From the NCBI RefSeq assembly GCF_004799495.1, contig NZ_SSMY01000010.1, forward strand, positions 62,001-126,000: a DNA stretch of 64,000 nt, read 5' to 3'. This stretch comes from Sphingomonas sp. GTDB lineage: Bacteria > Pseudomonadota > Alphaproteobacteria > Sphingomonadales > Sphingomonadaceae. Shown here one piece after another: positions 16,846-26,557 of the stretch (position 1 is its first letter; each line of letters begins with the position of its first letter). The notes beneath the pieces were generated by a model, which saw only the letters and a program-made list of their open reading frames with translations, made no database searches and was not told the DNA's origin. Made by a program: the position numbers and the translations under genes.

Positions 16846-17043
16846 TTACGAGATCACAATTTTCGCCTTGGAATCCCGTAACGCGTCCCGAAGACGCTTG
16901 GCGTCGTCGATATCAGTCCCTTCAGGGAGATGCAGTGCGATAGTCCGTCCGTTCAAGCCGAGGTCCTCGCTGGGATTCAAGAACAAAAAGCAGGGTTCGC
17001 CAGCTTGCCGTTCTTTCACCTCGGGTACGAAATTCTGATGCAT
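16846..17043 (-). CDS. Small protein of unknown function downstream of phbB
   Basis: A 65-residue protein hidden in the ORF track inside a longer minus-strand frame that reads across phbB. An ATG at 17041-17043, eight bases after the phbB stop with GAGGG just upstream, begins 'MHQNFVPEVKERQAGEPCFL'. The body is well mixed in composition, with 'LHLPEGTDIDDAKRLRDALRD' giving an amphipathic helix near the C-terminus. No signal or membrane segment is visible and I do not recognise the family. Spacing and ribosome site suggest co-transcription with phbB. It could be a regulator or granule-related factor, but nothing in the sequence shows this. Confidence 0.65.
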   Translation of the reverse strand: MHQNFVPEVKERQAGEPCFLFLNPSEDLGLNGRTIALHLPEGTDIDDAKRLRDALRDSKAKIVIS

Positions 17044-17051
17044 ACGGGCCC

Positions 17052-17774
17052 TCAATACATGTGTTGGCCACCATTGATCGACAGCGTCGACCCGGTCACG
17101 AACCCGGCTTCCTCGGCCACCAAGAACCCGACCGCGCGCGCGATTTCGGACGCCTGGCCCAACCGCCCGACCGGGATCTTCGCGACGATCTTCGCCAGCA
17201 CGTCCGCCGGCACCGCGGCCACCATGTCCGTATCGATATAACCCGGTGCGATCGCGTTCACGGTGATGCCGAACCGCGCGCCTTCCTGCGCCAGCGCCTT
17301 GGTGAAGCCGTGGATGCCGCTCTTCGCCGCGGCGTAATTGACCTGGCCGTACTGCCCGGCCTGGCCGTTGATCGACCCGATATTGACGATCCGGCCCCAG
17401 CCGCGCTCCTTCATCCCCGGGAACACTGCCTTCGCCATCGTGAAGCAGCCGCCGAGGTTGGTGTCGATCACTTCGTTCCACGATTCCTTGCTCATCTTGA
17501 GCAACGTGCCGTCGCGCGTGATGCCGGCATTGTTGACCAGCACGTCGACCGGGCCGACCTCGTCCGCGACCTTCTGCACGCCCGCCTGCGCGTCGTCGTA
17601 ATTGCCGACGTCGAACTTGACCGTCTTGATGCCAGTGCGGTCGGTGAATTCCTGCGCACGCTGGTCGTTGCCCGCGTAATTGGCGACGACGGTCATACCC
17701 ATGTCCTTGAGCGCCAGGCTGATCGCCTCGCCGATGCCGCGGGTGCCGCCGGTCACGATCGCTACGCGGGCCAT
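17052..17774 (-). CDS. phbB: Acetoacetyl-CoA reductase (SDR family)
   Basis: NADPH-dependent short-chain dehydrogenase that reduces acetoacetyl-CoA to (R)-3-hydroxybutyryl-CoA for polyhydroxybutyrate. It has 240 residues, typical of PhaB/PhbB. The ATG at 17774 follows GGAGAGAG. The Rossmann motif is 'VTGGTRGIGEA', then 'NNAGITRDGTLLKMSKESW', the catalytic Ser in 'NIGSINGQAGQYGQ', 'YAAAKSG' and the C-terminal 'GSTLSINGGQHMY', which separates PhbB from FabG. No phaA or phaC is adjacent here. FabG-type activity cannot be wholly excluded. Confidence 0.9.
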   Translation of the reverse strand: MARVAIVTGGTRGIGEAISLALKDMGMTVVANYAGNDQRAQEFTDRTGIKTVKFDVGNYDDAQAGVQKVADEVGPVDVLVNNAGITRDGTLLKMSKESWNEVIDTNLGGCFTMAKAVFPGMKERGWGRIVNIGSINGQAGQYGQVNYAAAKSGIHGFTKALAQEGARFGITVNAIAPGYIDTDMVAAVPADVLAKIVAKIPVGRLGQASEIARAVGFLVAEEAGFVTGSTLSINGGQHMY

Positions 17775-17822
17775 ATCTCTCTCCATGTTTGCGCTCGCAA
17801 TTCGCGAGTCGTTCGGTTCACG

Positions 17823-18830
17823 CTATTGAGCGCTGGTCCACCCGGCAAGTTCCCGCGACAAGATGCTGCGCAGCATGGCGATCCCGACATCGCTGTCGTT
17901 GAGACACGGGAGGTAGGCGAAATCCTTGCCGCCCGCCGATAGGAAGCTTTCGCGCCCGCGGATCGCGAGTTCCTCGAGCGTCTCGAGGCAATCGGCGGAA
18001 AAACCCGGCGCGACGATCGCGACGCGCGTGACCCCCTGCCCCGGTAATGCGGCGAGCGTCGCGTCGGTCGCCGGGCCGAGCCATTTGGCGCGGCCGAACC
18101 GCGACTGGAACGCGACGATCAGGTCCTGCCCCAGCGCCTCGCCAAGCAAGCGCGCGGTCTTCTGGCAATGGCAATGATAGGGATCGCCCAGCTCCAGCGT
18201 GCGCTGCGGCATGCCGTGGAAGCTCGCGACGAGTGCCTGCGGTTCGAAGTCGAGGCTCGCGAGCGATTGCCGCACCGACGCCGCGAGCGCGGCGATATAG
18301 GCTGGGTCGTCGTGATACGGCGGCAGCGTCCGCACCGCGGGCTGCCAGCGCATTGCGGCCAGCGCGGCGAACGCCTTGTCGTTCGCGGTCGCGGTCGTCG
18401 CGGCGCAATATTGCGGGTAGAGCGGCGCGATCAGGATGCGATCGCATCCAGCGTCCTTCATCGCCGCCAGCCGGTCGGCGATCGCCGGATTGCCGTAGCG
18501 CATCGCCCAATCGACCAGCACGCCCGGCCCGAATGCGTCGTTGAGCGCCGCCGCCTGCGCGCGCGTGATCGCGGCGAGTGGCGAGCCGTCGTCTCGCCAC
18601 ACCAGGCCATAGGCGTGCGCCGATTTCCTGGGCCGCGTATTGAGCACGATCCCGCGCAGGATCGGCTGCCACAGCAGCGCGGGGATTTCGACGACGCGCT
18701 TGTCCGACAGGAATTCGGCGAGGTAGCGCTTGACCGCCTTGGGGTTCGCCTCGTCGGGCGTGCCGAGATTGACCAGCAGTACGCCGATCTTGGGCGGCGC
18801 GATCGGGGGATGGTTTAGGGGCGTCGTCAT
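17823..18830 (-). CDS. hemH: Ferrochelatase
   Basis: Inserts ferrous iron into protoporphyrin IX, the last step of protohaem synthesis. It has 335 residues, normal for bacterial HemH. Landmarks are '[12 protein letters not shown]' at the N-terminus, '[10 protein letters not shown]', '[20 protein letters not shown]' with the active-site His, and '[16 protein letters not shown]' with the acidic cluster. I start at the ATG at 18830; the ORF track runs 82 codons further into a repeat. The Shine-Dalgarno GGGGAGGA is the outer arm of the palindromic repeat at 18835-18959. Its placement after phbB is probably not functional. Confidence 0.95.
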   Translation of the reverse strand: MTTPLNHPPIAPPKIGVLLVNLGTPDEANPKAVKRYLAEFLSDKRVVEIPALLWQPILRGIVLNTRPRKSAHAYGLVWRDDGSPLAAITRAQAAALNDAFGPGVLVDWAMRYGNPAIADRLAAMKDAGCDRILIAPLYPQYCAATTATANDKAFAALAAMRWQPAVRTLPPYHDDPAYIAALAASVRQSLASLDFEPQALVASFHGMPQRTLELGDPYHCHCQKTARLLGEALGQDLIVAFQSRFGRAKWLGPATDATLAALPGQGVTRVAIVAPGFSADCLETLEELAIRGRESFLSAGGKDFAYLPCLNDSDVGIAMLRSILSRELAGWTSAQ

Positions 18831-18834
18831 AAGT

Positions 18835-18959
18835 CCTCCCCGTTCACGGGGAGGTGGCGCGCGTAGCGCGACGGAGGGGGTGGGCCGCAATCGCATCGAG
18901 TGAGGTGAACCCCCTCCACCATTTGCTGCGCAAATGGTCCCCCTCCCAATTCCGGGGAG
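18835..18959. repeat. Palindromic intergenic repeat, family A (copy 1)
   Basis: About 125 bp built from hairpins: an outer CCTCCCCGTTCACGGGGAGG palindrome, 'GGCGCGCGTAGCGCGACGGA', a nested CATTTGCTGCGCAAATG hairpin, and a second outer arm. The copy at 25100-25220 shares its left half almost base for base. The outer arm at the hemH end supplies the hemH Shine-Dalgarno. Confidence 0.8.
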
Positions 18960-18978
18960 AAATTTGAAACACGCAAAC

Positions 18979-21234
18979 TCACTGCTCTCCGACCCTGAGC
19001 GGCAAGCTACGGATGCGGAATCCCGTCGCGGATTGCAGCGCGTTGGCGATCGCCGGCGCGACCGGCGGCACCGCAAGTTCGCTGACGCCGCCCGGGTCGG
19101 CCTCGCTCGGGATCAGCTCGACCGTGATGTCGGGCACGTCGGCGAGCTTTGGCAAATCGAGTCCACTGAGTCCCAGGCTCTCCGCCCAGCCGCCCCCGTA
19201 CCGCGTGCTCGCGCCGAGCGCGGCGGCCATGCCGAACACCAGCCCGCCCTCGATATTCTGGCGCACCACGTCGGGGTTGATCGCCCGTCCGCAATCGGCG
19301 ACCGCGACCAGCCGGTCGACGCCGATCGACTGGTCCTCGTCGATATGCGCCTCCGCGAACACCGCGATGTGGCTGCCGCGGAGCGAGTGACACGCGATGC
19401 CCTGCCCGCTGCCCGGCACCCCGCCTTCCCAGCCACCGAGCGCCGCGACCGTCGTCAGGCACCGCGCCAGCCGCGCGTCGCCGCCGAGCATGCCGATGCG
19501 GAACGACATCGCTTCGGTCTTCGCGACATGCGCGAGTTCGTCGATGAAGCATTCGGTGAAGAAGCAATTGTAGCTGTGTGCGCCCGAGCGCCAATGCCCG
19601 GTCGGCAGCCCGACATCGGCCTCATGATGGTCGATCGCATAGGACGGGATCTGGTAGAAGGGCGTCGCGCCCGCCATCGCGTAACCGTCGCTGCTGCCCG
19701 CCACGGCCAACGCCGCCGAGGCGGTGCTGTCGTCGGCGAGCAGGCGATGGGCCAGTTCGCGGCCCGTCGCGGGCGCAGCGATCTTGGCCTGCCAGCCGAT
19801 GATCCGCCCCTGATTGTCGAGCCGCCCGGCCATTTTCGCGACGGCGGGCGCGCGGACGCGGTCCTGCTGGATGTCCTCGGCGCGGCTCCACATCACCTGC
19901 ACCGGGCGCTTGAGGTCGCGCGCGAGCAGCGCCGCCTGCACCGCGGCGTCAGGCTCCAGGTTGATCCCGAACCCGCCGCCGATCGGCATCGGGTGGATCA
20001 CGACCGATGCTTCCGAAACGCCCGTCGCCGCGGCCACCGCCGCACGAATAAGGCCGGGAGCGAGCGTCGGCGCCCAGACTTCGACCGCACCATCGCTCCA
20101 CGCCGCAGTCGCCGCGCGCGTTTCGACGGGCGCGTGCAGTGCGGGGTCGACGCGATATTCGGCCGTGACGATTGTCGCGCCCTTGAACGCGGCACCGACG
20201 TCGCCCGTCGACGCGACGCGCACCCCCGGCCCAGTGAGCGCAGTAGCGAGCGCGCGGCGGATCGTTGTGGTCGAGATGGGAGGCCCCGGCATGCGGAAAC
20301 GAGGCTTGATCGCCGCCAGCGCCTGGTTCGCCGCCCACCAGTTGCTCGCGATCGTCGCCACCCAGCGATCGTGCCGGACCACCTCCAGCACGCCACGGAT
20401 CCCGTTCGCGGCCGCCGTGTCGCACCCGATCAGCGTGCTGTCGGGGGTCGGCCCGCTGCGCACCGCGGCGAACACCATGTCGGGCAAACGAACATCGCCG
20501 GCGAAGTTGACCGATCCGTCGATCTTGGCCGGGCTGTCGAGCCGCGCGAGCGACTGGCCGCTCATCCGCCCGGTCTCGCCGCCGCGCCACGGAATCGGGT
20601 CGGGCACGCTGCCGCCCACCGCTTCCGCCGCGAGCTCGCCGAAGCGCAGCCGATCCTTGCCGTGCACCACGAACCCCTGCGCGGTGCCGCACGCTTGCCA
20701 CCCGACGCCCCAGCGCTTTGCCGCTGCTTTCTGCAACAACACCCGCGCCGCCGCGCCCGCGTCGCGCAAGTCGCTTTCGAACCGGCGGACCGACGTCGAT
20801 CCGGCGGTCAGCATCAGCCCGCTCGACGTGACATGGCCGTCGCGCAACCCTTTGGGCAAATGCCCGAACGCCCCTTCGAACAGTTCGTCGGCGGCCAGCG
20901 GGTTGGCGTAGAGCGGGTTGAGCGGCGCCGGCTCGACCGCGATCGTCCGCCAGTCCGCGCCAAGCTCGTCGGCGACGATCTGCGGCAGCGTGGTCCACAC
21001 CCCCTGCCCATGCTCGGCCTGCGGCACCGCGACCGCGATATGCCCGTCCTCACCGATCTTGAGATACGCGCCGAAGACGTGCTCGCCCTTCGCCGCGGTG
21101 AGGTTGGGCGCGTAGTGCCGCGGCCACACGCTCCACGCGACCAGGAGCCCGACGCCCGCCCCGCCGCCGATCAGCAGGTTGCGGCGTGTGAGCAGGGGTT
21201 TGGAGTCAGGCGGTGGAACGGTTGCCATTGCCAT
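18979..21234 (-). CDS. Xanthine dehydrogenase-family molybdopterin-binding subunit (IorB-like), Tat-exported
   Basis: A 751-residue large subunit of a molybdenum hydroxylase of the isoquinoline 1-oxidoreductase/aldehyde dehydrogenase group. A twin-arginine signal near the N-terminus ('[19 protein letters not shown]') predicts export of the folded, cofactor-loaded enzyme. Typical sites are '[20 protein letters not shown]', '[20 protein letters not shown]', '[20 protein letters not shown]' and the C-terminal '[19 protein letters not shown]'. Starts at 21234 and 21228 are both possible. The usual small [2Fe-2S] partner subunit (IorA-like) is not adjacent. Substrate unknown. Confidence 0.88.
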   Translation of the reverse strand: MAMATVPPPDSKPLLTRRNLLIGGGAGVGLLVAWSVWPRHYAPNLTAAKGEHVFGAYLKIGEDGHIAVAVPQAEHGQGVWTTLPQIVADELGADWRTIAVEPAPLNPLYANPLAADELFEGAFGHLPKGLRDGHVTSSGLMLTAGSTSVRRFESDLRDAGAAARVLLQKAAAKRWGVGWQACGTAQGFVVHGKDRLRFGELAAEAVGGSVPDPIPWRGGETGRMSGQSLARLDSPAKIDGSVNFAGDVRLPDMVFAAVRSGPTPDSTLIGCDTAAANGIRGVLEVVRHDRWVATIASNWWAANQALAAIKPRFRMPGPPISTTTIRRALATALTGPGVRVASTGDVGAAFKGATIVTAEYRVDPALHAPVETRAATAAWSDGAVEVWAPTLAPGLIRAAVAAATGVSEASVVIHPMPIGGGFGINLEPDAAVQAALLARDLKRPVQVMWSRAEDIQQDRVRAPAVAKMAGRLDNQGRIIGWQAKIAAPATGRELAHRLLADDSTASAALAVAGSSDGYAMAGATPFYQIPSYAIDHHEADVGLPTGHWRSGAHSYNCFFTECFIDELAHVAKTEAMSFRIGMLGGDARLARCLTTVAALGGWEGGVPGSGQGIACHSLRGSHIAVFAEAHIDEDQSIGVDRLVAVADCGRAINPDVVRQNIEGGLVFGMAAALGASTRYGGGWAESLGLSGLDLPKLADVPDITVELIPSEADPGGVSELAVPPVAPAIANALQSATGFRIRSLPLRVGEQ

Positions 21235-21273
21235 GGCTGTATCGTGACATGCGCGCACGCGCCACACTCTGTT

Positions 21274-21402
21274 CCCCTCCCGGCCTTCCGGGAGGGGCTA
21301 GGGGTGGGTGCGAGCGATAGCGAGGCTCTGCGTGCAAGCATCGGAGCGCGATCCAAAAGGGTCGCGCGCCCACCCCGACCCCTCCCGGAAGGCCAGGAGG
21401 GG
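21274..21402. repeat. Palindromic intergenic repeat, family B (copy 1)
   Basis: About 129 bp. The left hairpin is a perfect 10-bp stem (CCCCTCCCGG / CCGGGAGGGG), followed by CTAGGGGTGGG. An inner GCGCGA/TCGCGC hairpin and a right hairpin CCCCTCC..GGAGGGG follow. The left arm matches the repeat inside uvrA at 63232-63402. The element fills most of the space between two minus-strand genes. Confidence 0.8.
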
Positions 21403-21409
21403 AGTAGCG

Positions 21410-23089
21410 TCACGCCATCGCCCGGTACTTCGCCCGCAACCCCACCTTGTCGATCTTCTCGGTCCCCAATCGCGGCAGTGGGTCGGCGGCGATCCAGATG
21501 CGGTCGGGCACCTTGAACGCGGCGATATGCTCGCGGAGGAACGCTTGCAGCTCGGCCTCGCTTACCGCGTCGCCCGCATGGAAATGCACCACCGCGCCGG
21601 GGACTTCGCCGAGCCGTTCGTCGGCCAGCCCGAACACCGCCGTCTCGGCCACCGCGGGATGCTCATAGATCGCCGCTTCGACTTCCTGGCAGCTGATATT
21701 CTCGCCGCCGCGGATGATGATGTCCTTCTTGCGGTCGACGATGAACAGATAGCCGTCGGGATCGAGATACCCGATGTCGCCGGTCAGGAAGTAACCGTCG
21801 GGGCTGAACGCCGCCGCGGTCGCATCGGGGCGGTGCCAATATTCGCGGAAGTTGCAGATCGACCGGATCGCGATCTCGCCGCGCTCGCCCTGCGCGACCT
21901 TCGCACCGGCATTGTCGAGGATCGCGAGGTCGACCAGCGGCAGCGATGCGCGCCCGGTCGAATTGGGTTTGGCCAGATAATTGTCGCGCCAATTGCCGCA
22001 GCCGACGCCGTTGGTCTCGGTCAGGCCGTACCCGATCAACGGCGCGCCGCCGCCCATTTCCTCGTTGATCCTTCGCACGTGATCGACCGGGCGCGGCGCG
22101 CCGCCCGCCGCGAAATCGGTGACGGTCGAGAGGTCGTACTTGGCGCGGTCGGGGTGCGTCAGGATCTCGAAGCTCATCAGCGGGACGCCGACGAAATAGC
22201 TGATCTTTTCCGCCTCGATCAGCCGCATCGCCTCGGTCGCGTCCCATTTGGGCATCAGGACGAGCTTCCTGCCCATCGCGAACGACTGGAGCATCACCGG
22301 CACTTCGGCGGTGACGTGGAACAGCGGGACGTTGAGCAGCGTCGAGGGCTGCCCCTCGGGCGGCTTACCGTCCTCGGTCGCAAGCCCGAGCATCACCAGC
22401 GCCTGTGCCAGATAGTTGAGCACCGCCTGCATCACCGCGCGGTGATCGCTGAGCGCGCCCTTAGACTGGCCGGTGGAGCCCGAGGTGAACAGGATCGTCG
22501 CGAGATCGTCGGGGCCAAGTTCGGGCAAGGCGGCATCCGCATCCGATGCGATCGGTGTCAGCGCCTCGGCCAGCGGCTGCAAGTCGTCGATCACCACCAC
22601 CCGCGCGGTCAGCCCCGCCACCTCGGCGAGCCGCTTGCCGCGCGGCGGATCGGCGAACACGATGCTGCACTCGACCTCGGTCAACGCGCCGGCGAACTCC
22701 TCGGTCTGCCACCAGCCGTTGAGCAAGACCGCGACCCCGCCCGCCATCAGCACGCCCATGTAGAGCGCGATCCACGACGGCGAGTTGCGCATCGCGATCC
22801 CGACCCGGTCGCCGCGCGCCAGCCCGCCCGCGACCAGCGTCCGCGCCACGCGCTCGGCCTCGGCGTACACCGCGCCGAAGGTCAGCCGCTCGTCGCCCGA
22901 CACGAGGAAGGTCGTGTCGCGATGCTCGGCACAATAATGCGCGAAATAGTGCGACAGGCTCGGTGGTGCCGCGGCGATCATCGGATAGGTGCGCCCGCCG
23001 ACCGTCACCTCGGTCAGTGCCATCGGGCCGTCGGCCGCGATCAGCTTGCCGATCCCGCCATCCATCCGCACATCGAGCGCGCTCGGCAT
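21410..23089 (-). CDS. AMP-binding acyl-CoA synthetase/ligase
   Basis: ANL-superfamily enzyme that activates a carboxylic acid to its adenylate and then its CoA thioester, 559 residues. ATP-binding motif '[12 protein letters not shown]', 'YGLTETNG', '[20 protein letters not shown]' and the hinge '[15 protein letters not shown]' are all intact. The C-terminal Lys region is 'LGTEKIDK', consistent with a working enzyme. ATGs at 23092 and 23089 are adjacent, with GGAGAGA just upstream; spacing favours 23089. It is divergent from lgt. The chain type of the substrate cannot be read from sequence; fatty acids or a cyclic acid are both plausible. Confidence 0.9.
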   Translation of the reverse strand: MPSALDVRMDGGIGKLIAADGPMALTEVTVGGRTYPMIAAAPPSLSHYFAHYCAEHRDTTFLVSGDERLTFGAVYAEAERVARTLVAGGLARGDRVGIAMRNSPSWIALYMGVLMAGGVAVLLNGWWQTEEFAGALTEVECSIVFADPPRGKRLAEVAGLTARVVVIDDLQPLAEALTPIASDADAALPELGPDDLATILFTSGSTGQSKGALSDHRAVMQAVLNYLAQALVMLGLATEDGKPPEGQPSTLLNVPLFHVTAEVPVMLQSFAMGRKLVLMPKWDATEAMRLIEAEKISYFVGVPLMSFEILTHPDRAKYDLSTVTDFAAGGAPRPVDHVRRINEEMGGGAPLIGYGLTETNGVGCGNWRDNYLAKPNSTGRASLPLVDLAILDNAGAKVAQGERGEIAIRSICNFREYWHRPDATAAAFSPDGYFLTGDIGYLDPDGYLFIVDRKKDIIIRGGENISCQEVEAAIYEHPAVAETAVFGLADERLGEVPGAVVHFHAGDAVSEAELQAFLREHIAAFKVPDRIWIAADPLPRLGTEKIDKVGLRAKYRAMA

Positions 23090-23154
23090 CATTCTCTCCG
23101 CTTGGGTTTGTCCCTTTCCGCCCTTATGGAGGCGCGAAACCCCGGGGAAAAGCC

Positions 23155-24036
23155 TTGATCCTGCACGCACTCACGTCGATCGATTTCAACGACCTGCACC
23201 TGTCGAAGGTACTGCTCCATATCCATTTGTTCGGGCGCGATTTGTTCGACATCAAATGGTATTCGATCGCGTACATCGCCGGGATCGTCGTCGGGTGGAT
23301 GTACCTGATGCGGCTATTGAAGGCGCCGGGCGCGCCGATGGCGAGCCGCCATGCCGAGGATTTGGTGTTCTATGCGACGCTCGGCATCATCCTCGGCGGG
23401 CGGCTCGGGTACGCGCTGTTCTACGCGCCGCAGCTGCTGATCTCGCTCGGTATCTTCAAATTGTGGGACGGCGGCATGTCGTTCCATGGCGGGGTAATCG
23501 GCACGACGATCGGGATCATCCTGTTCGCGCGGCGGCACAAGCTCGATTGGCTGCGGATCCACGATTACGTCGCATGCTGCGCGCCGTTCGGGCTGTTCTT
23601 CGGGCGGATCGCCAATTTCGTGAACGGCGAACTCTGGGGCAAGCCGTCGGGCGACAGCCTGCCTTGGGGAATCATCTTCCACCAGACGGGCAACGACGTC
23701 GCACGCCACCCGAGCCAGCTTTACGAGGCGGGACTCGAGGGGATCGTGCTGTTCGCGATCCTGTGGTTCGCGTTCTGGCGCACCAAGTCGCGCTACGACC
23801 CGGGCAAGCTCGTTGGGCTGTTCATCCTGTTCTACGGCCTGTTCCGCTACGTCGTCGAATTCTTCCGCGAGCCCGACAGCCAGTATGCCGACAGCCCGAT
23901 CCTCGGCGTCGCTGGCCTGCACATGGGCCAGTTGCTGTGCGTGCCGATGGTGCTGGGCGGCGCGTATCTGATCGCGACCGCCAAGCGCCGCCGCCAGCGA
24001 GTCACCCCGATCGCGGGCGACGACGCGGTCGCGTGA
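23155..24036 (+). CDS. lgt: Prolipoprotein diacylglyceryl transferase
   Basis: Inner-membrane enzyme that moves a diacylglyceryl group from phosphatidylglycerol to the lipobox Cys, the first step of lipoprotein maturation. It has 293 residues with about seven hydrophobic helices. Key features are '[11 protein letters not shown]', '[11 protein letters not shown]' and the Lgt signature '[13 protein letters not shown]' with its invariant Arg and Asn, followed by '[13 protein letters not shown]'. The start is a TTG at 23155, with GGGGA about 8 bases upstream; no ATG lies in frame between there and the conserved region. The next gene begins one base after the stop, so the two are coupled. Confidence 0.95.
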   Translation: MILHALTSIDFNDLHLSKVLLHIHLFGRDLFDIKWYSIAYIAGIVVGWMYLMRLLKAPGAPMASRHAEDLVFYATLGIILGGRLGYALFYAPQLLISLGIFKLWDGGMSFHGGVIGTTIGIILFARRHKLDWLRIHDYVACCAPFGLFFGRIANFVNGELWGKPSGDSLPWGIIFHQTGNDVARHPSQLYEAGLEGIVLFAILWFAFWRTKSRYDPGKLVGLFILFYGLFRYVVEFFREPDSQYADSPILGVAGLHMGQLLCVPMVLGGAYLIATAKRRRQRVTPIAGDDAVA

Positions 24037-24037
24037 C

Positions 24038-25084
24038 GTGAGCGACGGCTCGCTGCCCGACCGGCTGGCGCGCGCGATCACGATGGCGGGGCCGATCCCG
24101 CTGTCGCAATATATCGCCGCCGCCAACGCCGAATATTATGCACACCGTGATCCGCTGGGGTCGGCGGGCGACTTCACCACCGCGCCCGAGATCAGCCAGA
24201 TGTTCGGTGAGCTGATCGGGCTGTGGGCCGCCGATCTGTGGCAGCGCGCCGGTTCACCCGATATCACGTGGGTCGAGCTCGGCCCCGGGCGCGGCACGCT
24301 GACCGCCGATGCGTTGCGTGCCATGGCACAGGTCGGGCTGACGCCGCCGGTGCACTTCGTCGAAACCAGCCCGACGCTGCGCGCGGCGCAGAAGGCGGCG
24401 GTGCCCGACGCGACATGGCACGACGATGTCGCGACGCTGCCTGACGACCGCGCGTTAATTGTTGTGGCCAACGAATTCTTCGACGCGCTGCCGATCCGCC
24501 AGCTCGTCCGCGCGGGCGATGCGTGGCGCGAGCGGATGGTGGCGTGCCAGGACCTGCTGTTCCTGCCGATCGCGGGGAAGGACGTGCCCGACAGCATCGT
24601 CCCCGAGCATTTGCGCGACGCCGCGCCTGGGTCGGTGATCGAGACATCACCCGCTAACGTCGGCATAGCGCGCGCGGTCGCCGGGCGCCTGGTGCGCCAG
24701 GGCGGCGCGGCCTTGGTGATCGACTATGGCTACGAAGGCCCGGCGATCGGCGACACGCTCCAGGCAGTCAGCGGGCACCGATTCGCCAACCCGTTCGAAG
24801 AACCGGGCAGCCGCGACCTAACCGCGCATGTCGATTTCGCGACGCTCGGCGCAGCGGCGGGGATGGAGGGCGTGCGCGTCGAGGGACCAGTCGGGCAGGG
24901 CGCGTTCCTGACCGCGCTGGGGATCGAGCCGCGCGCGGAGGCGTTGGCCAGGACATCGCCGGAGCGCGCCGAACAACTCGCCGCGGACCGCGCGCGGCTG
25001 ACCGATGCCGATCAGATGGGCGAGCTGTTCAAGGCGATGGCGTGGACCGCACCCGACTGGCCCGAGCCAGCGGGGTTCGCGTGA
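24038..25084 (+). CDS. SAM-dependent methyltransferase, MidA/NDUFAF7 family
   Basis: A 348-residue class I methyltransferase of the DUF185/MidA family. The mitochondrial homologue NDUFAF7 methylates an arginine of a complex I subunit during assembly, so a role in NADH dehydrogenase assembly is plausible. Landmarks are 'GDFTTAPEISQMFGELIGLW' near residue 45, the SAM loop 'VELGPGRGTLTADALRA', 'VANEFFDALP' and 'VIDYGYEG'. The GTG at 24038 lies one base after the lgt stop, and this start matches the family. It probably forms a two-gene unit with lgt, an arrangement I recall from other alphaproteobacteria. A repeat follows. Confidence 0.88.
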   Translation: MSDGSLPDRLARAITMAGPIPLSQYIAAANAEYYAHRDPLGSAGDFTTAPEISQMFGELIGLWAADLWQRAGSPDITWVELGPGRGTLTADALRAMAQVGLTPPVHFVETSPTLRAAQKAAVPDATWHDDVATLPDDRALIVVANEFFDALPIRQLVRAGDAWRERMVACQDLLFLPIAGKDVPDSIVPEHLRDAAPGSVIETSPANVGIARAVAGRLVRQGGAALVIDYGYEGPAIGDTLQAVSGHRFANPFEEPGSRDLTAHVDFATLGAAAGMEGVRVEGPVGQGAFLTALGIEPRAEALARTSPERAEQLAADRARLTDADQMGELFKAMAWTAPDWPEPAGFA

Positions 25085-25099
25085 TAATCGGTGTACGAT

Positions 25100-25220
25100 C
25101 CTCCCCGTTTACGGGGAGGTGGCGCGCGCAGCGCGACGGAGGGGGCGGGCCGCAGACGGATCGCTTATGGCCCGCCCCCTCCACCGGCTTCGCCGGTCCC
25201 GCTCCCCGTGAACGGGGAGG
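25100..25220. repeat. Palindromic intergenic repeat, family A (copy 2)
   Basis: About 121 bp in the same orientation as copy 1. The left arm is CCTCCCCGTTTACGGGGAGG, the inner hairpin GCCCGCCCCCTCC / GGAGGGGGCGGGC spans the middle, ACCGGCTTCGCCGGT forms a small stem, and the right arm is CTCCCCGTGAACGGGGAGG. The right arm supplies the Shine-Dalgarno (GGGGAGG) of the GNAT gene starting 8 bases later. Confidence 0.85.
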
Positions 25221-25227
25221 ATTTTAA

Positions 25228-25743
25228 GTGAACGTCACGATCCAATACCGCGACGCCACGCCCGCCGACGGCGACCAGCTCGCGCAGGTCGCACGGCGCA
25301 TCTTCACCGAGACGTTCGGGACGCTCTACCGCCAGGAAGATCTCAAGGCCTATCTCGACTCGGCCTATGGCGAGAACGGACTGGTCGGCGTGCTGCGCGA
25401 TGCCGATTACCAAGTGCGGCTGGCGACCGACGGCGACGCGATCATCGGTTATTGCACGATCGGCCCGGTCGCGTTTCCCGGCGAGTGGCCGGGCGCGATC
25501 GAGCTGCACAACCTCTACGTCCTTGGGCCGTGGCAGGGCGAAGGCGTCGCGCGCGTGCTGATGGACTGGGCGATCGGCGAGGCGCGGGCGCGACAGGCGA
25601 CCGAGATCGTGCTGTCGGTCTATGTCGACAACGCCCGTGCCAAGGCGTTCTACCAGCGTTACGGCTTCGTCGAGTTCGGCAAATACACCTTCATGGTCGG
25701 CAGTCATCCCGACGACGACCGGCTGATGCGGCTCAAGCTATGA
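25228..25743 (+). CDS. GNAT family N-acetyltransferase
   Basis: A 171-residue acetyltransferase of the GNAT fold. 'IELHNLYVLGPWQGEGVARVL' (about 91-111) is the acetyl-CoA pyrophosphate-binding motif A, followed by 'EIVLSVYVDNARAKAFYQRY' and 'GFVEFGKYTFMVG'. This arrangement resembles spermidine or small-molecule acetyltransferases of the YhbS/PaiA type, but the acceptor is not known. The GTG start at 25228 has GGGGAGG eight bases upstream, provided by the repeat arm. Its stop overlaps the pgeF start as ATGA. Confidence 0.88.
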   Translation: MNVTIQYRDATPADGDQLAQVARRIFTETFGTLYRQEDLKAYLDSAYGENGLVGVLRDADYQVRLATDGDAIIGYCTIGPVAFPGEWPGAIELHNLYVLGPWQGEGVARVLMDWAIGEARARQATEIVLSVYVDNARAKAFYQRYGFVEFGKYTFMVGSHPDDDRLMRLKL

Positions 25744-26504
25744 CGGTCGAGGTCAACCGCGCCCGCGCGCTGAGCGACGTGCCGCACGGCTTTCTCGGCC
25801 GGCGCGGCGGGGTGTCGACCGGGCTCTATGCCGGGCTCAACGTCGGGACGGGATCGGACGACGATCCCGCGATCATCGCCGAGAACCGGCGGCTCGCGGC
25901 CGAGACAGTGCTGCCCGGCGCGATCCTGCTCAACCCGTATCAGGTCCATTCGGCCGATTGCTTCACCGTGGCCGCGCCGTGGGACGCGAGTCTACGCCCG
26001 CACGCCGACGCGGTGGTGACCGCCCGGCCGGGGATCGCGCTCGGCATCCTGACCGCCGATTGCGCGCCGGTGCTGCTCGCCGATCCGCAAGCGGGCGTGG
26101 TCGGCGCGGCGCATGCCGGGTGGAAGGGCGCGCTGGGCGGGGTGACCGATGCGACGCTGCTGGCGATGGAAGCACTCGGCGCCCGGCGCGACCGCATCCG
26201 CGCCGCGATCGGCCCCTGCGTCGCGCGGGCGAGTTATGAGGTCGATGCCGCCTTCCAGCGCCGGTTCGAGGCCGACGACCCCGCCAACGAACGCTTCTTC
26301 GCATCGGGGCGCGACGGCCATGCGCAGTTCGACCTCGAAGCCTATGTCGCGCACCGCCTCGCCGCCGCTGGGGTCCGCACGGTCGAGGCGATGGGGTTGG
26401 ATACTTACGCTGACGAAGATCGTTTCTACAGCTTCCGCCGCGCCACGCACCGCGGCGAGCCGGGATATGGACGCCAGATCAGCATCATTGGCTTGCCGAT
26501 TTAG
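25740..26504 (+). CDS. pgeF: Peptidoglycan editing factor PgeF (YfiH/laccase-domain family)
   Basis: A 254-residue protein of the Cu-oxidase_4/YfiH family. Its members hydrolyse or remove non-canonical residues such as L-Ser from peptidoglycan precursors; related family members have purine nucleoside or polyphenol activities. Conserved metal motifs are 'QVHSADC', 'LTADCAPVLLAD', 'AAHAGWKGALGG' and 'IGPCVARASYEV', with 'DTYADEDRFYSFRRATHRGE' at the end. The ATG overlaps the GNAT stop (ATGA), so the two are translationally coupled. Confidence 0.92.
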   Translation: MTVEVNRARALSDVPHGFLGRRGGVSTGLYAGLNVGTGSDDDPAIIAENRRLAAETVLPGAILLNPYQVHSADCFTVAAPWDASLRPHADAVVTARPGIALGILTADCAPVLLADPQAGVVGAAHAGWKGALGGVTDATLLAMEALGARRDRIRAAIGPCVARASYEVDAAFQRRFEADDPANERFFASGRDGHAQFDLEAYVAHRLAAAGVRTVEAMGLDTYADEDRFYSFRRATHRGEPGYGRQISIIGLPI

Positions 26505-26557
26505 TTTCCCCTGAAACCACCCGGCGCTATGGGGGCGGCAATCCCAAGGAGTTTCCC

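Noticed and set aside
18934-21516. 860-aa plus-strand ORF and other very long antisense ORFs (2099-4027, 21308-23158, 50758-52830, 52861-55044)
   Set aside because: They are antisense to well-supported genes, are rich in Arg, Asp and Gly, and arise from GC-biased codons. No motif or ribosome site supports them.
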